Shown one piece after another: positions 25,410 to 33,802 of a DNA stretch of 36,881 nt. The notes under the pieces are model-generated. The model saw only the letters and a program-made list of their open reading frames with translations. It did no database searches and had not been told where the DNA came from. The position numbers and the translations under genes were made by a program. The first letter of the stretch is position 1. Each line of letters opens with the position of its first letter. Source of the stretch: Candidatus Doudnabacteria bacterium (GTDB lineage Bacteria; Patescibacteriota; Doudnabacteria; UBA920); assembly GCA_023245895.1 (NCBI GenBank), contig JAHFJJ010000014.1:1-36881 (forward strand). Reading direction: 5' to 3'.

Positions 25410-26597
25410 TTAAATTTCTTTATAGTTTGTCGCCATTTCCCCAAAATAATCGTAAGTTATGGCTTTGCGGATTTTAGCCATTAAGTTCAAGTAGAATTTT
25501 AGGTTATGCATTGTGGCAAGGCGAATAGCAAGCGGCTCCCCGGTTGCGAAAAGATGGCGTAGGTAAGACTTGGTGTGGTTCAGACACAAATAGCAGTCGC
25601 AGCCGTTGTCTACGGGCGTAAAATCTTCCTTAAATTTTTCGTTGTTGATGTTTATAGTGGAGTAGCCTTCGGTGGTATTACCCTCACCCCTAACCCCTCT
25701 CCCAGAGGGAGAGGGGGAAGAAACAGCACTAATATATAGCCGCCCATGCCTTGCCTCCCTTGTAGGAATAACACAGTCAAAAGTATCGCAACCCAGGCCC
25801 GTGGCGCGGACAATGTCAAAAGGCGTGCCAACGCCAAGCAAGTGCCTGGGAGCGGTTTCGGGCAAATGGGGCAGTGCGTAAGAAACTGCTTTCATCATTT
25901 CCTCGTGCGGCTCACCTACTGCCACGCCGCCAATGGCAAAGCCTTCAAAGCCAAAGGCGACCATATCTTTTGCTGATTGTTCACGAAGGTCAGGAAAACT
26001 GGCGCCCTGCACAATCCCCCACAACTTTTGCCCGGGGTTAACAGGGTCGCCATCAATCACAATTTTTTGATGTTCACGAATAGCGCGTTCAGCCCAACGC
26101 TTAGTTAGCGCAATAGATTCCTTTGACCGTTCGTACTCAAAAGGGTAGCCGGGAAAATCATCTAGTATTAAAGCAATATCACTTCCTAAGTTAGCTTGTA
26201 TATCTACGGATTTTTCCGGAGATAAAATTTCACTTCGTCCGTCCATGTCAAACTGGAACATGACCCCGACTTCCATCACCTTCCTCATTTTCGCCAAAGA
26301 AAAAACCTGGAAGCCGCCGCTGTCGGTAAAAATCGGCCCCTGCCAGCCCATAAATTTATGTAAGCCGCCGGCTTTGTAAACCAAAGCGTCCCCCGGCCTT
26401 TGCCACAAATGGTAAGTATTGGCCAAAATAATATCCGCGCCCCAAAATTTAAGCTCTTCGGAAGTAATACTCTTAACCGCCCCCTTAGTCCCAATAGGCA
26501 AAAACGCCGGCGTCTGGATGTCGCCATGCGCGGTGTGGATTGTCCCGGTCCTTGCCTGTGAACCGGGGTCTTTTTTTAATATGTCGAAATAAGGCAT
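25410..26597 (-). CDS. tgt: Queuine tRNA-ribosyltransferase
   Basis: HGDIQTPAFLPIGTKGAVKS, TDSGGFQVFSL, GFAIGGVAVGEPHEEM, CDCYLC. Confidence 0.95.
   Translation of the reverse strand: MPYFDILKKDPGSQARTGTIHTAHGDIQTPAFLPIGTKGAVKSITSEELKFWGADIILANTYHLWQRPGDALVYKAGGLHKFMGWQGPIFTDSGGFQVFSLAKMRKVMEVGVMFQFDMDGRSEILSPEKSVDIQANLGSDIALILDDFPGYPFEYERSKESIALTKRWAERAIREHQKIVIDGDPVNPGQKLWGIVQGASFPDLREQSAKDMVAFGFEGFAIGGVAVGEPHEEMMKAVSYALPHLPETAPRHLLGVGTPFDIVRATGLGCDTFDCVIPTREARHGRLYISAVSSPSPSGRGVRGEGNTTEGYSTININNEKFKEDFTPVDNGCDCYLCLNHTKSYLRHLFATGEPLAIRLATMHNLKFYLNLMAKIRKAITYDYFGEMATNYKEI
25681..25718. repeat. CCCTCTCCC-type palindrome inside tgt
   Basis: ccctcacccctaacccctctcccagagggagaggggga; translated SPSPSGRGVRGEG. 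Confidence 0.88.
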
Positions 26598-26635
26598 TAA
26601 TATAGTATAAAGTATTTGGTATAAAGTATAAAGTA

Positions 26636-26665
26636 AAACAGCGCTCCCGGCGGGAGCGCTGTTTT
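26636..26665. terminator. Bidirectional terminator-like hairpin
   Basis: AAAACAGCGCTCCCG-GCGGGAGCGCTGTTTT. Confidence 0.85.
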
Positions 26666-26675
26666 AAAAAACTAA

Positions 26676-26876
26676 TTAACTTCCCCTTTCAACATTGTCG
26701 TTATAATCCCTGAGTTGTTCAATAAGCTCTGCAATTGAACCAGCCTTCAATTTTGTACCATCCCTTAACTCAACTGACGCCTGCGCCACAGGTAAGTTGG
26801 AGGATTCCTTTGCAAACCATTCAAAACTTTCGAGCTTTGGTTCACCTGCACTTGGTGCCATTTCTGGTCTAGACAT
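26676..26876 (-). CDS. Hypothetical small protein
   Basis: 66-aa ORF followed by terminator. Confidence 0.55.
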   Translation of the reverse strand: MSRPEMAPSAGEPKLESFEWFAKESSNLPVAQASVELRDGTKLKAGSIAELIEQLRDYNDNVERGS

Positions 26877-26897
26877 AAATAATAGCTTAATATTAGT

Positions 26898-27245
26898 TTA
26901 GTTAATAGTTTCTTTTGACAATTTACTTAATATTTCTTCTAAACCTTTCCTACCTTTCTCTCTAACAATTTCCGCCACACTTACCCTAAATTCAGCTTTC
27001 TTATCAAAGTATTGAGCTATTTGCTGGTCAGTAATATCAGGATGTTCTTGAAAAAAACCTACTTCCCTAATTATTTGTTCTATATCCCTTGGCCCTAAAG
27101 AAGCTAAATCTGCAAAGTGTTTTTCAACAAGCTGACTTGCTTCAATAGCTCGTCTTACAGAACCTCTTTTATGGGCAAAATGAGACGGAGGAGTATTGTC
27201 CAAGTTACTGATGAGTGTATTTTCATTACTTCTAAAATGGGCCAT
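26898..27245 (-). CDS. Hypothetical protein
   Basis: 115-aa ORF, no overlapping alternative. Confidence 0.6.
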   Translation of the reverse strand: MAHFRSNENTLISNLDNTPPSHFAHKRGSVRRAIEASQLVEKHFADLASLGPRDIEQIIREVGFFQEHPDITDQQIAQYFDKKAEFRVSVAEIVREKGRKGLEEILSKLSKETIN

Positions 27246-27308
27246 AAGCTAAACTTTAAATATGGACTATAAGCTGATTTTAACACAAAATTCTTAACTG
27301 TCAAAACC

Positions 27309-27569
27309 CTACCCATGTACGCCTTTGGCTTTTGGAGCGGCATTTGCGCTAGGGTTTACATCGACAAGTTCTCTAAAGGCCTTAAGGTCGTTGTCTAATA
27401 AACCAGCAAACTTGGGAAAGTCCCCTGCAATTTCCTTTTGGCGCTCAGGGTGCAAACCAATAAATTCCGCTAATGACTCAGGTGAAGAAAGAAGGAACTT
27501 CCTAAACTGAGTCGACATTCCCTTTACATCAGGTATTTGTGTTGTAGGAGCTTCTAAAATTTCGGGCAT
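27309..27569 (-). CDS. Hypothetical protein
   Basis: 86-aa ORF downstream of pnp. Confidence 0.55.
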   Translation of the reverse strand: MPEILEAPTTQIPDVKGMSTQFRKFLLSSPESLAEFIGLHPERQKEIAGDFPKFAGLLDNDLKAFRELVDVNPSANAAPKAKGVHG

Positions 27570-27584
27570 ATACTGCCAATTTAT

Positions 27585-29882
27585 TTATCTTCTCGGTGGC
27601 CTGCCGCCGCCTCTGCCGCCAAAGGATGGCCTGCGTGGACCGCGGTCTCCGCCAGAGGCGGATCCGCCTCTGGCGGAAAAACCGCCGCTGCTTGCACCGG
27701 CCGCTAATTGCTCCGGAGTTGCCGGGGCTGCGAATGGTTTATGGGTAAGGTTGATTCTGCCTTGTTCGTCAATCTCGCTAACCTGGACTTTTAAAGTATC
27801 GCCAATGTGGACAACATCTTCTACATTTGCCACGCGATAGTTTGCAAGCTGGGAAATATGGACAAGTCCATCTTTACCCGGCAAAACTTCCACAAAAGCG
27901 CCAAAGTCCATAATGCGTACAACTTTGCCTTCGTAAATTTCTCCGGGCTCAACTTCCTTAACAATGTTTTGTATCCATTCAACTGCCTTTTTGGAACTCT
28001 CGGCATCGGTAGATGTAACCATAACCAAACCGTCGTCTTCAATATCAATTTTAACGCCCGGGCAGTTGGCAATAATTTCGTTAATTGTTTTGCCGCCGCT
28101 GCCAATAACTTCGCGGATTTTGTCAGGCTTGATTTTGAAAGATGTAATGCGAGGCGCGTAAGGAGAAAGGTCGGGCCTCGGGGCCGATAGCGCTTCCTTC
28201 ATTTTGGAAATGATGTGGATGCGAGCCGGCTTGGCCTGGTGCAAAGCTTTTTCCAAAATGTCCGCGCTTAAACCTTTTAATTTCATATCCAACTGCAAAG
28301 CAGTAACGCCCTCTTCACTGCCGGTAACTTTAAAGTCCATGTGGCCGTTAAAATCTTCTATACCGGCAATGTCTGTGAGGACTTTAAAGTTGGATGGATT
28401 GGATTCGTCCATAACCAAACCCATGGCACATCCGCCAATAATGTGCTTGATTGGTACACCGGCATCCATTAAAGCAAGCGTGGATCCGCAAGTGGAAGCC
28501 ATAGAAGTGGAACCGTTGGAAGATAAAACTTCTGATACTAAACGCATTGTGTAAGGGAAGCTTTCCTGTTCGGGTAGAACTACTTCAACCGCGCGTTCGG
28601 CAAGCATGCCGTGGCCAATTTCCCTGCGGCCGGCGCCCCTTAACGGGGTAACTTCGCCAACCGAGTAACCGGGCATATTATAGTGGTGGATGTAGCGCTT
28701 GGCTCGGCCGTCGGTCGGGTCTTCCATGCCATCCAGCAATTGTTCGTCGCCTTTACTGCCCAAAGTAACAGTAGTTAAAGCCTGGGTTTCTCCGCGGGTA
28801 AACAAAGCACTGCCGTGGGTACGAGGAAGCACACCGACTTCGCAGGTAATGGGACGGGTTTCGGTTAAAGCACGCCCGTCTACGCGGCGTTCTTTTTCTA
28901 ATATTTGATGCTGTTGGTATTTCTTTAAAACTTTATCTATAGCATCAACCGTTTCTTTTTCTATATCCACGCCCTCAATCTCTCCCAAAGAAGTTTTTAC
29001 CGCTTCGGTAAGTTCTTTGGTCAAAGCGTCCACGTTTGTTTCGCGGTCATCTTTTACCTTTACATAAATAGCCGCGTCAATTTTTTCCGCAGTTAGAAGT
29101 TCCTTAACTTTTTCGTAAACCTGTTCGTTTAGTTTTATTATAGTAGGCTCGGCCTTGGCAACGTTAATCTGTTTAGCAAATTCAATCTGGGTTTCCACCA
29201 ACTTGCCTAAAAACGGCTGGGCGAATTTAATGGCTTCGACAATTTCTTCTTCCTTAACCAGCATAGCGCCCATTTCCACCATAATAATGTGCTCACCGGT
29301 GCCGCAGACAATTAAGTCCATGGCGGATTTAGCCTGCTGTTCTTGGGTGGGATTTACTATATACTGGCCTTCAATTTTACCCACGCGCACGGCCGCAACC
29401 GGGCCGTCGTAAGGGATTCTGGAAATGGCAAGAGCCATGCTGGCGGCGTTGACCGCGAGCATGTCGGGTTCGTTTACCCCGTCTATGGATAAAATTGTAG
29501 CGATGACTTGCACATCGTTCCTCATCCCCTCCGGAAACATTGGACGTAAAGTCCTGTCTATTACACGGCCCTTTAATATAGCGTCATCGGTCGCGCGGCC
29601 TTCGCGTTTAACCCAGCGGGAACCCTTAATTTTTCCCGCGGCGTATAATCTTTCCTCATAGTCCACCAAAAGCGGGAAATAATTAATGCCGTTGCGCACG
29701 CCCTTGCTCATCATGGCCGTGGCCAACACTACGGTATCGCCCATTCGGGCAAGCACCGCGCCGTCGGCCTGGCCGGCCAGTTTGCCGGTTTCAAATACAA
29801 AATCAGCTTCGCCAATTTTGCACGCGGTGCGGCGTACCGAAGTGCCGCCGACTGGTACTGCCGAAATCTTTTTTGCTTCCAT
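27585..29882 (-). CDS. pnp: Polyribonucleotide nucleotidyltransferase
   Basis: RVIDRTLRPMFPEGMRNDVQVIATILS, RREIGHGMLAERA, KH domain IREVIGSGGKTINEI, S1 domain; RGG-like tail. Confidence 0.97.
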   Translation of the reverse strand: MEAKKISAVPVGGTSVRRTACKIGEADFVFETGKLAGQADGAVLARMGDTVVLATAMMSKGVRNGINYFPLLVDYEERLYAAGKIKGSRWVKREGRATDDAILKGRVIDRTLRPMFPEGMRNDVQVIATILSIDGVNEPDMLAVNAASMALAISRIPYDGPVAAVRVGKIEGQYIVNPTQEQQAKSAMDLIVCGTGEHIIMVEMGAMLVKEEEIVEAIKFAQPFLGKLVETQIEFAKQINVAKAEPTIIKLNEQVYEKVKELLTAEKIDAAIYVKVKDDRETNVDALTKELTEAVKTSLGEIEGVDIEKETVDAIDKVLKKYQQHQILEKERRVDGRALTETRPITCEVGVLPRTHGSALFTRGETQALTTVTLGSKGDEQLLDGMEDPTDGRAKRYIHHYNMPGYSVGEVTPLRGAGRREIGHGMLAERAVEVVLPEQESFPYTMRLVSEVLSSNGSTSMASTCGSTLALMDAGVPIKHIIGGCAMGLVMDESNPSNFKVLTDIAGIEDFNGHMDFKVTGSEEGVTALQLDMKLKGLSADILEKALHQAKPARIHIISKMKEALSAPRPDLSPYAPRITSFKIKPDKIREVIGSGGKTINEIIANCPGVKIDIEDDGLVMVTSTDAESSKKAVEWIQNIVKEVEPGEIYEGKVVRIMDFGAFVEVLPGKDGLVHISQLANYRVANVEDVVHIGDTLKVQVSEIDEQGRINLTHKPFAAPATPEQLAAGASSGGFSARGGSASGGDRGPRRPSFGGRGGGRPPRR
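27648..27677. repeat. Perfect 30-bp palindrome in the pnp C-terminal tail
   Basis: TCCGCCAGAGGCGGATCCGCCTCTGGCGGA. Confidence 0.92.
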
Positions 29883-29896
29883 TTAAATTTCCTTTT

Positions 29897-29964
29897 TTTC
29901 AGATGGTGTATGTGTTGACGATGACTAATTATAGCCCTCGCTGTACCCACACGCCATCCTGAAA
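29897..29964 (-). promoter_or_regulatory. Imperfect long hairpin upstream of pnp
   Basis: Minus strand TTTCAGGATGGCGTGTG ... CACATACACCATCTGAAA. Confidence 0.45.
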
Positions 29965-29976
29965 ATTAATTATTTA

Positions 29977-30102
29977 TAGTAATCGCGAAAATACAAATTT
30001 ATATTAATATACGAATCCTTAATCGGAAGTTTATAATATACTCACCGCGTTACGAATCACAATTTTGTATATTATTTTTGATTCGTATTTTCGGGATTAC
30101 TA
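29977..30102. repeat. Inverted repeat element overlapping the 3' end of the receiver gene
   Basis: TAGTAATCGCGAAAATACAAA / TTCGTATTTTCGGGATTACTA (19 of 21 complementary). Confidence 0.8.
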
Positions 30103-30485
30103 TTCAATATCTCGTTAATTTTTGTAACAATCTCATCGGGAGTAAAGTAAGCCTTAACCATGTAACCGTTAGCCTTAAGCCCCTGGGTTTTTAAAATATC
30201 CTGGTTGCTCCAAAGATTGCTTAAAATTATTACCGGCGTATCGGCGAGTTTTTTGTCCGGGTTTCCGCGGATTTTTTGCAGAACCTCAAAGCCGTCCATT
30301 TCAGGCATCATTAAATCCAAAAGCATTAAATCGGGAGGATCCTGGGCAAACATTTCCACTGCCTTCAGGCCGTTTTCCGCGTGGCGCACGCTAAAGCCGT
30401 GTATATTCAGCTTGTGGCTGACAATCTGCGCCATTGCCTGGTCGTCTTCGGCAACTATAATTTTTATTTTTTTGTCTTCGGACAT
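30072..30485 (-). CDS. Stand-alone CheY-like response regulator receiver
   Basis: KIIVAEDDQAMAQIV, PDLMLLDLMMPEMDGFEVLQKIR, PVIILSNLWSNQD. Confidence 0.92.
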   Translation of the reverse strand: MSEDKKIKIIVAEDDQAMAQIVSHKLNIHGFSVRHAENGLKAVEMFAQDPPDLMLLDLMMPEMDGFEVLQKIRGNPDKKLADTPVIILSNLWSNQDILKTQGLKANGYMVKAYFTPDEIVTKINEILNSNPENTNQK

Positions 30486-30559
30486 TTTGTATTGTAATTA
30501 ACCAGGCTAAATTATAGCACAAAAGTGTAAAATTAGGCAAATGCGATGGAACCCCAGTG

Positions 30560-30666
30560 TGTCATCCCGGCCGAATGCATCTGAGAGCCGGGATCCAGAA
30601 TCAGAGGACTGTATCCCGGATATTTTCATCTTTGACAACCTTTGAAGTGAAGATTCCGGGATGACA
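30560..30666. repeat. Intergenic GTCATCCCGG...CCGGGATGAC palindromic repeat
   Basis: tgtcatcccggccgaatgcatctgagagccgggatcc...attccgggatgaca. Confidence 0.85.
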
Positions 30667-30694
30667 GAGGTTTGTAAACTCAGGTCACCTGAGC

Positions 30695-32188
30695 TTACCC
30701 CCCGCAAAACTTTTTAACATCCGCCGGCGCCTCAGCGCAGATTTCTTTGGACTTTTCCGGCGAATACCAAACCGGCAAACGGGGTAAAATAAAAGCGTAG
30801 CAAGCCTGGCGCTCATCAGCTTGCAAAATTTTTGACGCGCAAAATGCCAAAGCTTTTACATATTCCTGCTGGGGCTGTCCGTACTTCATGTGGCCGCCGG
30901 ACAAACCCTCCACGCAGGGCAGGCGCATATCGGCGTTAAGGGACCTGCAAATTTTCAAACCTTCCGCCGCGCCGTAGTCCGGCTTATTCAGGTTTAGCCT
31001 TATCCATTCATGGAACAGGCTAAGCATAACCTGGGGGCGCACAGAATTAACTTTTTTTTCCGCTATGGCCTGGACTAATTTTGCTGACTTTATAAAATCT
31101 GCTTTGGTAAAACGCAAAACTGCCGGAAGCATGTTGGTGTAGCAGGCTTCCAAAAAATTTTCCGGCTGGCCGGGGCAAATATAAAAAGGGTCTTTCTTAA
31201 TTTGCTCAAGGCGGTATTTGGGGTCGCCGGATAAAATTTCAATCGCGTTAAAGGCGCCGGAAACGCAGCGGTAAAGCTTGCCGAACTCGCTGGTGTCCTG
31301 GCCGGCCACGCTTTGGCACATTTGCATGGCAGGCGCCATTATTTTTTCCGCGCTGCCCCAGGCGGTTGGGTTACTGCCGTCCACCGCGCCGTGGCCAATG
31401 CCATGGTAGCAAGCGCCTTCGGCGTCCGTAGTCTGGCCGGACAGCTGCTTGCCCGCGTAAGCGCAAAAATCTTTGGCTTCCTGGATGTCGCCGCTGGTTT
31501 GGAGCAAGGTTTCCATAAAGCCGTGGTAAAATCCATAACCGCAGTAGGAAGATTTTGCCGAAAGCGCGACATCTTTTTTTTGCGCGAATAACTGGTATGC
31601 CTTTTGCCCGAGCGTATGCGCGTAAGCGTGGCATTCCTGGGCAAAAGCCGGCTGTGTCTGGTAAAAATCCGCCAAAAGCGAAAAAGCCGCGTCCAGGCCT
31701 TTGTCTTTTAAAGCGGCATCAATTTGTTTTTGCCAACATTGGGGGGTTTGCCCGACTGTCGCGCAATCTATATTAGTAACTGACGACTGTCCTGCCGCCA
31801 CAACATTTACACTCCCCCGGTGGCTGGAAAAAAGATGGTCGTGGTATTTCCAGGAACCGACTTTGTTAAAAACAAACTGCCAGGACTGACTTTCCTGTAT
31901 TGGCTGCTTGGGGTCAAATTCCGGATAAATGTCGTGAGTGGGGTGCAGGTCCGAAGCCGGCCAGAAATCTTTTCCCGCGCTAGAGCTAAAAACCACGATA
32001 TCCCCCTGGTGGATAGTAATTTCATTGGGCTCAAAGCCGTCCTTGGTTAAAACTACAGAATGTTTGGATCCCGGTAAAACCTCGGCCGGCTTGTTTGGGG
32101 CGGGGTTATGGTAATATTTTAAATACCAAAAAATACCCCCTGCCAGAAGTATTAAGCAAAGCAAGATTGTGGACTTTTTACTCATCAT
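30695..32188 (-). CDS. Exported cupredoxin-like + Cys/His-rich (CxHGxGH) domain protein B
   Basis: N-terminal TM, VLTKDGFEPNEITIHQGDIVVF...DLHPTHDIYPEFDP...YHDHL; ECHAYAHTLG, SYCGYGFYHGF, CYHGIGHGAV; start MMSKKS at 32188. Confidence 0.8.
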   Translation of the reverse strand: MMSKKSTILLCLILLAGGIFWYLKYYHNPAPNKPAEVLPGSKHSVVLTKDGFEPNEITIHQGDIVVFSSSAGKDFWPASDLHPTHDIYPEFDPKQPIQESQSWQFVFNKVGSWKYHDHLFSSHRGSVNVVAAGQSSVTNIDCATVGQTPQCWQKQIDAALKDKGLDAAFSLLADFYQTQPAFAQECHAYAHTLGQKAYQLFAQKKDVALSAKSSYCGYGFYHGFMETLLQTSGDIQEAKDFCAYAGKQLSGQTTDAEGACYHGIGHGAVDGSNPTAWGSAEKIMAPAMQMCQSVAGQDTSEFGKLYRCVSGAFNAIEILSGDPKYRLEQIKKDPFYICPGQPENFLEACYTNMLPAVLRFTKADFIKSAKLVQAIAEKKVNSVRPQVMLSLFHEWIRLNLNKPDYGAAEGLKICRSLNADMRLPCVEGLSGGHMKYGQPQQEYVKALAFCASKILQADERQACYAFILPRLPVWYSPEKSKEICAEAPADVKKFCGG

Positions 32189-32712
32189 TCTTTTTTCCGC
32201 CTCCCAAAAAAAGCCCAAACCGCGCCCGCTCCTATAAATAATCCGGCCAGGCCGCTTAGTACCAATGGGGCGGAGGTTAAAGAAGCAACGGATTTCTCCA
32301 TTTCAGCCGGCGCAACAGTAAGGGGAAACGACGCTTCCACGAAAGTTTTTTCCGAATTTTCAAAACGTGCGCTTAAAGTGTAGTTGCCTTCTTTGGGGAA
32401 AATAAACATCATCCCGGTTGCGCCAAACTCAGGTTTGTGTATTCCCGAGGCAAAAACCGTCTGCTCGCCCTGGGAAACCCTGACCCAAACGTCGCTGAAG
32501 TCTACCGGTATATTTACCTTGACATCGTAAGCGTTAAAATCCAGCCTCTGGGACTGCCCGGCAACAAAATTAACCGGGTCGTAGCCTACATCCACCTTAT
32601 AACCGTCGACCTCTTTTTCCCACGAAGCCCCGGTCTGATGGGCTTTGGTAAAACGCATAGGCAGGGCAAGCCCTAAAAATGCCAGGCTGGCTATTGCAAA
32701 AATTTTTGTCAT
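32185..32712 (-). CDS. Exported beta-sandwich-like protein with C-terminal TM; possible N-terminal His metal site
   Basis: Signal peptide MTKIFAIASLAFLGLALPMRFTKA then HQTGASWEKEVDGYKVDVGYDPVNFVAGQSQRLDF; TM near C-terminus. Confidence 0.65.
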   Translation of the reverse strand: MTKIFAIASLAFLGLALPMRFTKAHQTGASWEKEVDGYKVDVGYDPVNFVAGQSQRLDFNAYDVKVNIPVDFSDVWVRVSQGEQTVFASGIHKPEFGATGMMFIFPKEGNYTLSARFENSEKTFVEASFPLTVAPAEMEKSVASLTSAPLVLSGLAGLFIGAGAVWAFFGRRKKE

Positions 32713-32721
32713 ATTGTTAAG

Positions 32722-33798
32722 CTATTTAGCCGAAATTTGGCTCATTAAATTTTTTACCTGTTCAGAATTTGGCTTGGCGGCCAGTTCAGCTTGCAGGGCT
32801 TGGCGGGCCTGGTTATAATCTTCCTTTGCAATATAAGCTTGAGCCAGGCCAAAATAGCCTCCAAGGGCTGGATTTAAGTCCGCGGATTTTTTAAAAACAT
32901 CCACAGCCTCGCCATATTTTTTTTCCTCTAAGTAAATATAGCCGAGGCCGTTGTAAACTTCGCTCTTGGGTTTTATTATTGCCAAATAATTTTTGAAAGC
33001 TTGTTCCGCTAAATCATTTTTCTTTTCAAAGCTATATAACCAGCCCAGGCCTAAGTAGGCTTCGCTGTGAGGATCGAGCGCCAAAGCTTTTTTAAACATT
33101 TTTTCCGATTCCTCATATTTGCCGGTATCCCGATAAATATCGCCCATGCCCATATAATTAAAGGCGCTTGGATTGAGTTCTAAAGCTTTTTTAAAACTTT
33201 TGACCGCCTCGTCCATTTTGCCCTCATCCCGGTACAAATAGCCAAGGCCATAAGAATAGAGATGGTCGTCTTTCGGGTTAAGCTCCAGCGCCTGTTTAAA
33301 AGCAGCCTCGGCTTCGGGATACTTATTCCAGTTTCGGTAAAGTTTGCCAATGTCCACCCTTAGCTCCGCGCTTTTTGGATTTAAAGCTATGGCCTTGTTA
33401 AAATAAATTTCAGATTTTTCATATTGCCCGCGGTATCTGTATAGATTAGCTAAAGCCTGTAAAGCGGCCAAATCTTCGCCGTTTAATTTAAGGGCTTTTC
33501 CCAAAATCTCCTGGGCCTGGTCATATTTTCCGTGGGCAAAATACAGGCTTCCCAGCTGGACTAAAACGGCAACATTGTCGGGATATTTCTGCAACTCTTG
33601 CTGATAAGCTAATTCCTGCGGATTGTCCGCGGCCACCGCAATGTCCTTGTGCCAATCCGCGGCAGACTCAATTTTATTCTGCGAAACCGGCGGGATTTTA
33701 GCTTGTCGATGCTTAGCGGACCATAACCAAAAAATGCACAAAACGGCAAAGATTAAAAAAATCGCGGTAAGCTTTATTTTTTTAAGTTTGAATTTCAT
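32722..33798 (-). CDS. Membrane-anchored TPR protein
   Basis: Repeated ~34-aa TPR units (AEAAFKQALELNPKDDHLYSYGLGYLYRDEGKMDEAVKSFKKALELNPS...); start MKFKLKK at ~33798. Confidence 0.92.
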   Translation of the reverse strand: MKFKLKKIKLTAIFLIFAVLCIFWLWSAKHRQAKIPPVSQNKIESAADWHKDIAVAADNPQELAYQQELQKYPDNVAVLVQLGSLYFAHGKYDQAQEILGKALKLNGEDLAALQALANLYRYRGQYEKSEIYFNKAIALNPKSAELRVDIGKLYRNWNKYPEAEAAFKQALELNPKDDHLYSYGLGYLYRDEGKMDEAVKSFKKALELNPSAFNYMGMGDIYRDTGKYEESEKMFKKALALDPHSEAYLGLGWLYSFEKKNDLAEQAFKNYLAIIKPKSEVYNGLGYIYLEEKKYGEAVDVFKKSADLNPALGGYFGLAQAYIAKEDYNQARQALQAELAAKPNSEQVKNLMSQISAK

Positions 33799-33802
33799 AA
33801 AA

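Noticed and set aside
26600-26635. AGTATAAAGTA short tandem repeats upstream of tgt
   Set aside because: Short low-complexity AT tract; no evidence of function beyond possible promoter elements.
30507-30707. 66-aa minus-strand ORF
   Set aside because: Lies almost wholly in a GTCATCCCGG palindromic repeat; composition typical of repeat translation.
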